DNA of 42,632 nt from NCBI GenBank assembly GCA_013151775.1, contig JAADHO010000052.1, positions 1-42,632 on the forward strand. Reading direction: 5' to 3'. Under the pieces are notes generated by a model. It was not told the DNA's origin, searched no databases, and saw nothing but the letters and a program-made list of their open reading frames with translations. This document shows positions 24,330 to 32,926 of the stretch, in pieces. This DNA comes from Deltaproteobacteria bacterium. Its GTDB lineage: Bacteria; Myxococcota_A; Polyangia; Polyangiales; Houyiibacteriaceae. Position numbers and translations under genes: made by a program. Within the stretch, counting starts at the first letter, position 1. Every line of letters begins with the position of its first letter.

Positions 24330-24360
24330 TTGACTCTGTACCACGGTACAGGGTGTAGGT
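24330..24360 (+). promoter_or_regulatory. mer-type promoter/operator for MerR
   Basis: -35 TTGACT (24330-24335), a perfect inverted repeat CTGTACC-AC-GGTACAG (24336-24351) and a -10-like GTAGGT (24355-24360) with the long 19-base spacer typical of MerR-controlled promoters. MerR bends and untwists this spacer when its metal is bound. The start codon of merR at 24398 lies 37 bases downstream. Confidence 0.88.
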
Positions 24361-24397
24361 TGTCTCTGCAGATGCCAGCTGATGGCCTGGAGGCAAC

Positions 24398-24832
24398 GTG
24401 AGAGATTCGGCACAGACCACTACCCTGACGATCGGAAAGATCGCGCGGAGCGCCGGCGTGGGCGTGGAGACCATCCGCTTCTACGAGCGCGAGAAGCTCT
24501 TGCCAGAGCCGGCTCGCGATCCCTCGAGCGGATACCGGCGATACACGGAGAGCACGATCTCGCGGCTCCAGTTCATCGCGCGAGCCAAGGAGCTTGGGTT
24601 CACTCTGCGCGAGACGCGTGAACTTCTGGACCTTCGCGCCGGCTCGGCGACCTGCGGGACGCTCCGCTCGCGGGCGGAGGAGAAGCTCGATGACATACGG
24701 CGCCGAATTCAGGACTTGCGACGCATCGAGCAGGCGCTGCTGACGCTCTCCGAGGCCTGCCCCGGCGCGGGTGGACTCGAGGCCTGCCCGATCCTAGCCG
24801 CGCTCGAAGGAGGATTCGGCGATGCGGGTTGA
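24398..24832 (+). CDS. merR: MerR-family metal-responsive regulator
   Basis: 144 residues. GTG start with GGAGG 4 bases upstream. An N-terminal winged helix (TIGKIARSAGVGVETIRFYEREKLLPEP) and the RYTESTISRLQFI segment are classic MerR. The metal site is plausible: Cys in SATCG, then CPGAGGLEACPIL, which matches the three-Cys arrangement of mercury-type MerR (Hg bound by one Cys of one subunit and two of the other). It autoregulates from the operator just upstream and would also drive merC and the thioredoxin-like gene, whose starts overlap the preceding stops. Other soft metals (Zn, Pb, Cd) cannot be excluded. Confidence 0.85.
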   Translation: MRDSAQTTTLTIGKIARSAGVGVETIRFYEREKLLPEPARDPSSGYRRYTESTISRLQFIARAKELGFTLRETRELLDLRAGSATCGTLRSRAEEKLDDIRRRIQDLRRIEQALLTLSEACPGAGGLEACPILAALEGGFGDAG

Positions 24833-25370
24833 GAACGCGTCGGCCACCCTGCATCGATCCGTCGCAGCTCCCGGCTCGGATGGCAGCGGCTTCTCGTGGC
24901 GGCGTCTTGGCGCAGCGGTCCCGAGCGTGGCCTTCGGCCTGCTCCCCAAGATCGCGTGTCCGGCGTGTTGGCCCGCGTACGCCGGTGTGCTCAGTAGCTT
25001 CGGGGTGTCCTTCCTGATCGACGCTCGCTACCTCTTCGCGCTCACCGCGGCGTTCCTCGCCGTCGCGCTCTTCTTCCTCGGCTTTCGTGCGCATCGGCGG
25101 CGGGGCTACGGCCCACTCATGGTCGGGAGCGTGGCCTCCGCGGTGTTGCTGATCGGCAAGTTCTACCTCGAGAGCGACCCCGCGATGTTCAGCGGCGTGG
25201 GCCTGCTGATGGGCGCCTCATTCTGGAATTCGTGGCCTCGCAGGCTGGCCACATCGCCTGCGTGTTCGGTGTGTGAGCCGTCCGCGGAGGTCAGGTCGTG
25301 CTGTGACGCGACGACATCCCCACCCGCGACCGCGTGCTGCGAGTCGCCCACACAAGGAGAATCATCATGA
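24822..25370 (+). CDS. merC: MerC-like membrane mercury/metal transporter with Cys-rich tail
   Basis: 182 residues. ATG at 24822 lies inside merR's 3' end (11-base overlap). The protein has four membrane helices and KIACPACWPAYAGVLSSFG in the first, the paired-Cys helix of MerC. YGPLMVGSVASAVL and SGVGLLMGASFWNSW are the other conserved helices. A C-terminal extension of about 45 residues carries at least six Cys (CSVCEP, CCDATT, ACCES) and is unusual for MerC. It would move Hg(II) or another thiol-binding metal into the cell, and the tail may pass it on. Its stop overlaps the next start (ATGA). Confidence 0.82.
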   Translation: MRVENASATLHRSVAAPGSDGSGFSWRRLGAAVPSVAFGLLPKIACPACWPAYAGVLSSFGVSFLIDARYLFALTAAFLAVALFFLGFRAHRRRGYGPLMVGSVASAVLLIGKFYLESDPAMFSGVGLLMGASFWNSWPRRLATSPACSVCEPSAEVRSCCDATTSPPATACCESPTQGESS

Positions 25371-25633
25371 GTCAACGTCAGATCGAGATCTTCAGCGCCG
25401 GATGTGCCGCGTGCAGCGACACCATCGAATTGGTCCACAGCATGGTCTGCGGGTCATGCTCGGTGGAGGTCCTCGACATGCATGACGCCGAGGTCGCTGC
25501 TCGAGCACGCGACCTGGGAATTCGCTCCGTCCCTGCCGTCGTGGTCGACGGCAAGGTCGCAGACTGCTGCGCATCTCGCGCGGTCGACGAAGGCACGCTC
25601 CGCGCCGCAGGAGTCGGTCAGCCCACGACCTGA
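25367..25633 (+). CDS. Thioredoxin/glutaredoxin-fold small protein of the mer operon
   Basis: 88 residues from ATG 25367, overlapping merC's stop. The sequence IEIFSAGCAACSDTIELV has a CxxC at the first helix, then MVCGSCSVEVLDM, a second CxxC, and GIRSVPAVVVDGKVADCC with the cis-Pro motif of the thioredoxin fold. Similar small proteins occur in mer-type operons, where they may accept or reduce a metal-thiol complex. It is not a classical MerP, which has a GMTCxxC helix and a different fold. Six Cys residues in 88 suggest metal binding. Confidence 0.75.
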   Translation: MSQRQIEIFSAGCAACSDTIELVHSMVCGSCSVEVLDMHDAEVAARARDLGIRSVPAVVVDGKVADCCASRAVDEGTLRAAGVGQPTT

Positions 25634-25644
25634 GCGTCGAGGCG

Positions 25645-25664
25645 AGCGAGCACGCAAGCTCGCT
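25645..25664 (+). terminator. Possible hairpin after the mer-like operon
   Basis: AGCGAGC-ACGCAA-GCTCGCT, a perfect 7-bp stem 12 bases after the stop codon. The following sequence is not T-rich, so an intrinsic terminator is only possible. Confidence 0.35.
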
Positions 25665-25686
25665 GGATCCTCCTCTGCTCGATCAC

Positions 25687-25707
25687 TTGACAGCGAGTTC
25701 GTGTCAA
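25687..25707. promoter_or_regulatory. Inverted repeat before the three-paralog operon
   Basis: TTGACA-N9-TGTCAA, a perfect 6-bp dyad, 61 bases before the ATG at 25769. TTGACA may also act as a -35 element. Likely promoter/operator. Confidence 0.45.
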
Positions 25708-25768
25708 TCCCACTCTGTCGCCGCCAGCGCCCGTCGGATACGGTCATCCGGAATCAAAGGTGGCTCCG

Positions 25769-26716
25769 ATGGTTGTACGAAGGATGGCGACGAGGGCTAG
25801 ACGGATCGTGGATCGTGCGTGCCTCGCCGCGCTGGTCGGCGCGCTGCTTTGTGCCGCCAGCGCCAGTGCGCAGGAGCCGGCGCCCGAGCCCGGGACACAA
25901 GAGCCCGGGGCACGAGAGCTCGATGCTCGAGCGCCCGAAGCGGACTGTACGGTTCAGCAGCGCGCACCGGACGTCATCCTGCTGCAGGACGGGACGCGGC
26001 TGCGCGGGCTGATCGCATCGACCACGCCCGCGGAGACCGTGCTGCTCTTGGCGAGCGGCGAGCGACGAGTGCTCGAAGCCAGCACGATTCAGCAGATCCG
26101 AAGGGCGCGTGCCGCGAGCACCGAGCCCGAGCGCCGACCCGACGCCGACACGAGCGTGGTGGGAGAGGCGACGCAGCTTCATCTGCGCGGATCGGACGAC
26201 GGAGGTGAGCCCGTGACCTTCTACGCGGTGGCCGGTACGCGAGTGTCCGCGCCACCACGCACCGACGGCATGAGCAACCTCAACCGCAGCATGATGCGGC
26301 TGAACGGTGACGCTCCACAACGCGGGTTCTGGCTACTCGAGCGCCTCTGCACCGCACCCTGCGACGTCGACTTGGCGGTGGGAAACTACTCTCTGGCGGT
26401 GGCCCGAGGGACGGCTGTGCCGACGCTGCTGGGCGCACCGGTGAACGTCCTCGCAGAGACCACCCTCGAGGCCCGGATCACGTCCCATGCGGGCTCGCGC
26501 TGGGCCTTCGGCCTGACCTTCGTCGGGGGGATCCTGCTGGGGACGAGCACCATGCTCGCGGGCTTCGCGGCGGCAGACGACGGAGCTCCCAACCTACCGG
26601 TCATGCTCAGCGGGCTCGGGCTGATCGTCGGCGCGCTGATCGGCGGGATGATCCTAGCGGGCGTGCTCGACCTCGACGACGACGTGGACGTTCGCACGCA
26701 GAGGACCGCACGATGA
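25769..26716 (+). CDS. Secreted/membrane paralog 1 (beta-barrel-like N-domain, two C-terminal helices)
   Basis: 315 residues from ATG 25769 (AAAGG about 9 bases upstream); a GTG at 25760 adds three residues. Signal peptide to about residue 35. A small beta-rich module ILLQDGTRLRGLIASTTPAETVLLLASGERRVLEAS recalls an Sm/SH3-type fold. The central region ends with LCTAPCDVDL. Two membrane helices near the C-terminus precede an acidic, Asp-rich tail. First of three paralogs with ATGA overlaps, so certainly an operon. No enzyme motif. It may be a cell-envelope assembly or stress protein of unknown class. Confidence 0.72.
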   Translation: MVVRRMATRARRIVDRACLAALVGALLCAASASAQEPAPEPGTQEPGARELDARAPEADCTVQQRAPDVILLQDGTRLRGLIASTTPAETVLLLASGERRVLEASTIQQIRRARAASTEPERRPDADTSVVGEATQLHLRGSDDGGEPVTFYAVAGTRVSAPPRTDGMSNLNRSMMRLNGDAPQRGFWLLERLCTAPCDVDLAVGNYSLAVARGTAVPTLLGAPVNVLAETTLEARITSHAGSRWAFGLTFVGGILLGTSTMLAGFAAADDGAPNLPVMLSGLGLIVGALIGGMILAGVLDLDDDVDVRTQRTAR

Positions 26717-27510
26717 GTTCAGCCCGTCACCTATGCTGCGTTGGGGTCGTGCTCTTGGCCAGCGGGAGCGCCTCGGCTCTGGCGCAACCGGCCTGCGACC
26801 AAGACCAAGACCAAGTCGTGCTGCGCTCTGGCGAGACGCTCCGGGGCGTCGTGGCCGAGTACGCACCCGACGGCGCCCTGACCCTCGTCCTGCCCTCGGG
26901 TGAGACGCGCGAACTCGAGGCGAACGAGGTGGGCAGCGTGGTGACGGCCGAGGCCCGCAACGACGTGGCTAGCGCACGTGAGACGCCGCGGCCCGTCGCT
27001 AGCAATCCGCGCTCCGCGGCACCTCGCGTGCGCGTGCGCCTGCGGTCTGATGACGGGAGTCCTCTGGCCTACTCCATCGAGGCCTATGCCTACCGCCCGC
27101 AGACGGTCGGCGCGGGTCAGGGACGCCGAACCAGCACGTCGCTGCTCACGGGCTACCGCTTTCTATGTCGCACGCCGTGTGAAGCCTTGCTGCCTCGAGG
27201 CGCTCAGCTCTTCGGTGTGGCTCGGCCTGGAGAAGACCCCGTGATGGCCGACGCCCTCACGCTGATCCACGGACCGACCACCGTCGTCGCACATCTGCAG
27301 GACCGCAGCTCTACCCGCATGCTCGGGCTCGCGATCGCGATCGTCGGAGCCGCGGCCGGCGCGGCCCTGGGCGTCGTCGCCGGCTTTCAAGACAACTCGA
27401 CGAGCCGCTTCCGCCTGATCGGCGCGGGCGCGCTGGTGGCGGTGAACTTTGCGCTGGTAGGCGGCATACTCATGTGGCTTCCGGACCGAGCCCAGGTGAG
27501 CGCTCAATGA
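26713..27510 (+). CDS. Secreted/membrane paralog 2
   Basis: 265 residues. ATG overlaps the previous stop (ATGA). Signal peptide, then VVLRSGETLRGVVAEYAPDGALTLVLPSGETRELEANEV (the same module as paralog 1), a middle region with LCRTPCEALLPRGAQLF, and two hydrophobic segments in the C-terminal 70 residues. Shorter than paralog 1, without the acidic tail. Co-translated with both neighbours. Confidence 0.72.
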   Translation: MSSARHLCCVGVVLLASGSASALAQPACDQDQDQVVLRSGETLRGVVAEYAPDGALTLVLPSGETRELEANEVGSVVTAEARNDVASARETPRPVASNPRSAAPRVRVRLRSDDGSPLAYSIEAYAYRPQTVGAGQGRRTSTSLLTGYRFLCRTPCEALLPRGAQLFGVARPGEDPVMADALTLIHGPTTVVAHLQDRSSTRMLGLAIAIVGAAAGAALGVVAGFQDNSTSRFRLIGAGALVAVNFALVGGILMWLPDRAQVSAQ

Positions 27511-28451
27511 GCACGGCGCGAATGCTGTGGACCGCGATCGTCACGACATCGCTGCTGACGCCACTCGTGCCGACGTCAGCTCGTGCGCAAGGCGCCGCGG
27601 CGCTCGCCTCCCCGTCCCAGGACTCCGCCGACGAAGCCACGCCCGAGACGCGCGAGCAGGACTCCGCCGACGAAGCCACGCCCGAGACGCCAGGCGAGCA
27701 GCCACGCATCATCCACCTCAGAAGAGGAGGTTTTCTGCGAGGCGTGGTGATCCGCAGGACGGACGACACGCTCGTCGTGCGCCGGATCGATGGCGAGACC
27801 GTGCGCATTCCGCGGGCGGACGTGGCGCGAACTGCTCCGATGAATGAGACCCCGCGACCACGCGAGCGGCGTATTCGCGTGCATTTCGTGTCGGATCGAC
27901 CCGGCGTCGCCTTGGACATGGCGCGCGGTGACCATCAGCGCTTCGTGCTCGCCAACTCCGGCAGCCCGCCCGTCAACTTCGGCACAGCTAGCTCTCGCGC
28001 GTCCCAGACGACGGTCACGGTGCAGACAGAGCTCGCGAGTGACCGCGAGCGTGTGTGCATCGCGCCTTGCTCCTTCGAGGTCGCGCCGGGGCGCTATCGC
28101 TTCGCCTTGGCGATCGGCAACCAGCTCTCGCATCCGTCTCCTCCCTTCGAGCTCAGAGCGCCGACCGAGCTGCGCGGCATCTTCGAGTCACACCGGGCGA
28201 GTCGCAGACTGGGCGCCATCCTCGCCCTCTCCTCACCACTGATCGCCGTGGCTACCTTCGCCATGATATTTCTCCAACCCGATCTGGCGGTGGCTAGCTT
28301 CGCCATCGGGACGACGCTCTTCGTGGGCAGCGCGATCAGCGGCTTCGTCCTGCTGCTGCGTGAAGACCAGACCCGATTCGAAAGCCGCCCTCTCTCCCGC
28401 CGCCCACGTGCACCACGGGCGTTGATGCTGGCCTATCGTCGCGCGCTGTGA
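27507..28451 (+). CDS. Secreted/membrane paralog 3
   Basis: 314 residues from ATG 27507, overlapping the stop of paralog 2 (ATGA). A signal peptide and a 13-residue repeat QDSADEATPETRE/PGE precede the module IHLRRGGFLRGVVIRRTDDTLVVRRIDGETVRIPRADV. The centre contains CIAPCSFEVAPGRYRFALA. Two helices near the C-terminus are followed by an Arg-rich tail. Same layout as paralogs 1 and 2: SH3-like module, C-x(2)-PC motif, two helices. Confidence 0.72.
   Translation: MSTARMLWTAIVTTSLLTPLVPTSARAQGAAALASPSQDSADEATPETREQDSADEATPETPGEQPRIIHLRRGGFLRGVVIRRTDDTLVVRRIDGETVRIPRADVARTAPMNETPRPRERRIRVHFVSDRPGVALDMARGDHQRFVLANSGSPPVNFGTASSRASQTTVTVQTELASDRERVCIAPCSFEVAPGRYRFALAIGNQLSHPSPPFELRAPTELRGIFESHRASRRLGAILALSSPLIAVATFAMIFLQPDLAVASFAIGTTLFVGSAISGFVLLLREDQTRFESRPLSRRPRAPRALMLAYRRAL
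27618..27689 (+). repeat. Coding direct repeat, 39-bp period
   Basis: Two copies of the 33-base segment coding QDSADEATPET, the first at 27618, the second at 27657, inside paralog 3. Recent duplication in a linker. Confidence 0.7.
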
Positions 28452-28521
28452 ACCGGGCAGCTCGAACATCCCCGCGCCCTCTGCCGCCCAACACGCCGTT
28501 TTCTTGGTAGAGTCGCCGGGC

Positions 28522-29067
28522 ATGAACCGCCAGCAAATCCCCTGCACGACCTGTGGTGCCCCCGTTGACTGGAACGGGAGCTACAGTCGCTCCGTCGAGT
28601 GTTCCTATTGTGGAGCCAGCTTCGTTCCGTCCGCCACAGGCACCGAAGACGTATGGCTGATGACCGACCGCGTCGCCCGCGCGCGCTACGAGTTCAAAGG
28701 CACCCTCGACTCCCTGGCGCAAGACATCCGCTTCGAGGTGATGCGTGCCCAGGATTGGAGCAGCCTCGACCGAACTTTCGTGGCAGAGGCAGCGCGCCTG
28801 GAGGAAGCCGGAGCCATCCGTCGGCTCGCGAGCTTCTGGGCCGCCAGCCCGCATCCTCCAATCTTCCGCGCGCTTCAGAACGGTGAATTCGTATTTGAAG
28901 ATCAACGAGCACGATTCAAGGCCGATCAGGAGCTGGTCTGGGCCTGCCCCATGACCCGTGACCGCTTCGATTTGCGGTTGCCTATCCTAGTAGGGGATTT
29001 TCAAAGCGAACGAATTCAGCGATTGTGTGGCGACATGGCCAACGCAATGATGGGCCGAATGTCATGA
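28522..29067 (+). CDS. Small protein with N-terminal zinc ribbon (paralog of 29083)
   Basis: 181 residues from ATG 28522; a TTG at 28504 would add six. N-terminal zinc ribbon CTTCG / CSYCG (C8, C11, C27, C30). The following helical domain shows QDIRFEVMRAQDW, FWAASPHPPIFRAL, WACPMTRD and LCGDMANAMMGRM. The second part is shared with the next gene; I know no named family. The Cys-Pro-Met and Cys-Gly-Asp-Met motifs are conserved between the two copies and could form a metal site. Not membrane-targeted. Promoter not evident. Confidence 0.62.
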   Translation: MNRQQIPCTTCGAPVDWNGSYSRSVECSYCGASFVPSATGTEDVWLMTDRVARARYEFKGTLDSLAQDIRFEVMRAQDWSSLDRTFVAEAARLEEAGAIRRLASFWAASPHPPIFRALQNGEFVFEDQRARFKADQELVWACPMTRDRFDLRLPILVGDFQSERIQRLCGDMANAMMGRMS

Positions 29068-29082
29068 TCAGGAGACAGTAAT

Positions 29083-29616
29083 ATGTGGGATATATTGAAG
29101 AAGTTCTTCGGCGAAACCGGGTACATCACGAAGATGGACACAGAACCGGAGAGTCCAGATCCTGATCCCAATGATGTCTGGGCGTTTACGGATCCAGATG
29201 CTCGCGACACGTACGAGCAGCAAGGCAAGAGGGCAAAACTAGAGCAAGACATTCGCTTCGAGGTGATGCGTGGAGAGCCCTGGCGAGCTGAAGATCTCGA
29301 GTACAAGCGAGAGCTACGACGCCTGTTGCAAGAGGGCACCATCACCGACAAAGGTTCCTACTGGTTCTCGAGCCCGTTTCCGACGGTGTATCGTGCGAAA
29401 AAGTCTGGCACACTGAGCGTCGCGGGGAAGACGTTTTCCTTCCGCAAGAACGACGACATCGTGTATCAATGCCCCATGACGCGTGACATGAAGGGTCATT
29501 CTGGAGATCCGGTGCTCGTGGCGCAGCTCAAACCAACGTCCAAGTCGACGCTCTGCGGTGACATGAGCAGCGCGATGAAGGGCGGCATGGGCGGGGGCGG
29601 CATGGGCGGCATGTAG
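29083..29616 (+). CDS. Paralog of the preceding protein, without zinc ribbon
   Basis: 177 residues. It lacks the ribbon but keeps QDIRFEVMRGEPW, YWFSSPFPTVYRA, YQCPMTRD and LCGDMSSAMKG, so it is a duplicate of the gene at 28522. It ends in a Gly/Met-rich GGMGGGGMGGM tail. Its first 250 bases are lower in GC than the neighbours. It follows with 15 bases of spacing, so the two are likely co-transcribed. Confidence 0.62.
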   Translation: MWDILKKFFGETGYITKMDTEPESPDPDPNDVWAFTDPDARDTYEQQGKRAKLEQDIRFEVMRGEPWRAEDLEYKRELRRLLQEGTITDKGSYWFSSPFPTVYRAKKSGTLSVAGKTFSFRKNDDIVYQCPMTRDMKGHSGDPVLVAQLKPTSKSTLCGDMSSAMKGGMGGGGMGGM

Positions 29617-29714
29617 CGCCCCTTGGCTCGAGCATCTCGCACGAGCCCCTACCAGCCCGCGACAACATCCTCCGAGGGCTGGCTCGCATGTCAGCTTGGC
29701 GATAACGTTGGGGC

Positions 29715-30761
29715 ATGCGCTCTCGCTCGCCGATCTTCGCCAGCCTCGCCGTGTCCCTGATGCTCACCGGCTGCCTCAGTAACAGCTACCGAGTTCACCC
29801 GGATGAACTTCAACGTATCGCCCGTTTGCCACCCGACCAACACGGTGGCGCCATCCGCGCGACACAAGGCTTCCTGACCTCGAGTCAGCCTCCCGAGCAG
29901 GCGCCCCAGATCGTCCTGGTGGACTCGGATCCCCTGTACACATCCGTCGGTCCCGTGGGTCCCGTGCACGGACGCGGCGGGCATGGCGGCGGTGGACATG
30001 GCGGCGGCGGACATGGCGGCGGTGGCGCTCAAACCGGCAGCGCGTCTCTGGACGCGGACATGGCGGCGGTGCTGGTCTTCTTGGCCGTGCTGGCGTCCGT
30101 CGGCTTGGCCGTCTCCGAGGGCGCTCGCTACGACGGCTGGGTCGCCACCGACCCCAACACACCCCTCTACCTGCACATGCCCGAGGGCTGGCGACAGCTA
30201 CCCCTCGGCTATCTCGATGACGCCACGGCGGCGCGTGCGGACTACGGTGTGCTGCTCGACCGAGGCACACGTTTTCAACGCCTCGAGCGCGCTCCCCTCG
30301 ACCGCGTGGGCATGACCTACTCGGTGGATCTCGGCGCAGGCCGTCTCGACGGGCAAGGGCTCGGCGACTCGTGGGGCTTCTCGAGCCGGATCTCCTTCGG
30401 CGGCTTCTTCCTGCCTTGGCTCGGCGTGGTCGGGACCCTCGGGTTGGCGTGGTCGGACGATGGTCTGGACACCATCTTCGTGGGTCGCTATGGCGGCGAA
30501 GTTCAAGCCTTCCCCCTGGCCATCGACCGCGTGCACTTCGGAGGCTACGTCGGCGGCGGCTATCAGCGCGCCAAGCGCGACGTGAATCTAGACGCGACCT
30601 TGGTGCGCAGCACGCCGTACTACAGCGTCGGAGGGATCGTCCAACTCGAGCTCACCACGCGTATGGCGCTCACCCTGCGGGGTGGCGAGAGCGTGATCGC
30701 CGCTGTAGGTGGCGGCGTCCTGATGTCGCCTGAACTCTCCGTCGGGCTCGCCATCTATTGA
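29715..30761 (+). CDS. Lipoprotein with Gly/His repeat and a C-terminal beta-rich domain
   Basis: 348 residues. Lipobox LMLTGC. Residues about 84-104 hold HGRGGHGGGGHGGGGHGGGG, a glycine-histidine low-complexity stretch. A hydrophobic segment follows (AAVLVFLAVLASVGLAV), and the C-terminal 200 residues have alternating Gly/aromatic strands (FSSRISFGGFFLPWLGVVGTLGLAW, YVGGGYQRAK) like an outer-membrane beta-barrel or surface protein. Metal binding by the His run is possible. Convergent with the sigma factor gene. Function unknown. Confidence 0.6.
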   Translation: MRSRSPIFASLAVSLMLTGCLSNSYRVHPDELQRIARLPPDQHGGAIRATQGFLTSSQPPEQAPQIVLVDSDPLYTSVGPVGPVHGRGGHGGGGHGGGGHGGGGAQTGSASLDADMAAVLVFLAVLASVGLAVSEGARYDGWVATDPNTPLYLHMPEGWRQLPLGYLDDATAARADYGVLLDRGTRFQRLERAPLDRVGMTYSVDLGAGRLDGQGLGDSWGFSSRISFGGFFLPWLGVVGTLGLAWSDDGLDTIFVGRYGGEVQAFPLAIDRVHFGGYVGGGYQRAKRDVNLDATLVRSTPYYSVGGIVQLELTTRMALTLRGGESVIAAVGGGVLMSPELSVGLAIY

Positions 30762-30768
30762 GTGCGCG

Positions 30769-31491
30769 TCAGGCGCTCCCCGGCGCCCACTTCTTCTCCG
30801 GGAGCAGCTCTCTGATCGCGTGGTCGAGGCGCTCATCCACACGATAGCCGCTGATCTTTCGCGCGCGCCTGCGGATATGCGTGGGCGTCGGTTCCTTCTG
30901 CAGGCGATTCATCTCCGCGCGGAGTTGCTTGCGTGCCTCGTGAACACGCCACGCGACGGTGCCTTCCGTCGTGTTGAGGACCACGGCGGCTTCCCTGTGG
31001 CTGAGCCCCTGCAACGTCGTGAGCACGACGGTCGTGCGCAAGATCTCGCTGAGCTGGTCGAAGCCGGCGAGCAGGTGCGCGTAGGACTCCGAGAGCTCGA
31101 GAGCGCGCCGGGGATCTCCCTCGGCGTCCACCGCGACGGCGGCGGCGAGGCGGGGATCGTCGAGGCCCACCGTCCTGCGGCGCCCGCGATCGCGCTTTAC
31201 GTTCAAGGCACGGTGCAGCGCGATGCGATAGAGCCAAGTGAAGAACTGACTGCGCCCTTCGAAGCTCCCGAGCTTGGCGTAGGCGCGCAGGAAGGCGTCC
31301 TGGGTGATATCGTCCGCGTCGGCCGGCCGCCCCGTGAGGTGCAGCGCGAGGGCGTAGATGCGCGGACGGTAGCGCCGGAACAGTTCCTCGAAGGCGCGCA
31401 CGTCTCCGGCCTTCGCCCGCTCCACGAGCTCGGACGCCTCGAGCGCCTTGCGATGCACGGCTTCATTTGGTTTATCGTCGAGCGCCACCAT
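30769..31491 (-). CDS. ECF-like RNA polymerase sigma factor
   Basis: 240 residues from the ATG at 31491, next to GGAGGT; GTG 31488 and GTG 31512 are alternatives with better or similar spacing. Sigma-70 region 2 is seen as AFEELFRRYRPRIYALALHLTGRPADADDITQDAFLRAYAKLGSFEGRSQFFTWLYRIALHRALN (in parts), and region 4 as LQGLSHREAAVVLNTTEGTVAWRVHEARKQLR. A 50-residue basic tail after region 4 is longer than usual. No anti-sigma factor gene lies beside it. Probably an extracytoplasmic-function type regulator, its target unknown. Confidence 0.82.
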   Translation of the reverse strand: MVALDDKPNEAVHRKALEASELVERAKAGDVRAFEELFRRYRPRIYALALHLTGRPADADDITQDAFLRAYAKLGSFEGRSQFFTWLYRIALHRALNVKRDRGRRRTVGLDDPRLAAAVAVDAEGDPRRALELSESYAHLLAGFDQLSEILRTTVVLTTLQGLSHREAAVVLNTTEGTVAWRVHEARKQLRAEMNRLQKEPTPTHIRRRARKISGYRVDERLDHAIRELLPEKKWAPGSA

Positions 31492-31743
31492 CACCTCCGA
31501 ACCTTGACACACTCACTCCTTGGCTCACAGTCGCCCGGGAGCCACACACCTCCGTGGAGGTCAAACTTAGAGACGTGCGAAGACGCACGAGGATCCATCA
31601 CCGAGGCTGATTTCCCGGGAATCAACTCGACCTCGAGCAGTGTCATTGTAACGCGAACCTGGCGACGGCCGACTGACATCCCCAAATGGGGCTAGTTCGA
31701 TGGTCGCTTGCCCCCCTCCCTGCGATCTGGTAACCCAACCCAT

Positions 31744-31778
31744 ACTTTCGCACGCCTTGCGCGAAAGTTCTTTTATTT
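31744..31778 (+). terminator. Hairpin with T-run in the mreB leader
   Basis: ACTTTCGC-N9-GCGAAAGT, a perfect 8-bp stem, followed by TCTTTTATTT: the look of an intrinsic terminator in the + direction. The only gene upstream in that direction is far away, so it may end a leader RNA of mreB (attenuator) or a small RNA. The rest of the 340-base intergenic stretch 31492-31831 holds one small palindrome (CCCC-AAAT-GGGG, 31680-31691) and no gene that I can support. Confidence 0.55.
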
Positions 31779-31789
31779 CAGTGGATTAG

Positions 31790-32866
<1,077 letters not shown>

Positions 32867-32926
32867 GGCCGCCAGTCGACGCTTAGTGCGCATGGCGCTA
32901 GCGTTGCCGGCGCCGAGTCATTCGCC

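Noticed and set aside
29973-30033. Gly/His repeat in the lipoprotein at 29715 as a stand-alone repeat element
   Set aside because: It is coding low complexity (GGHGGGG units), in frame, and does not extend beyond the gene.
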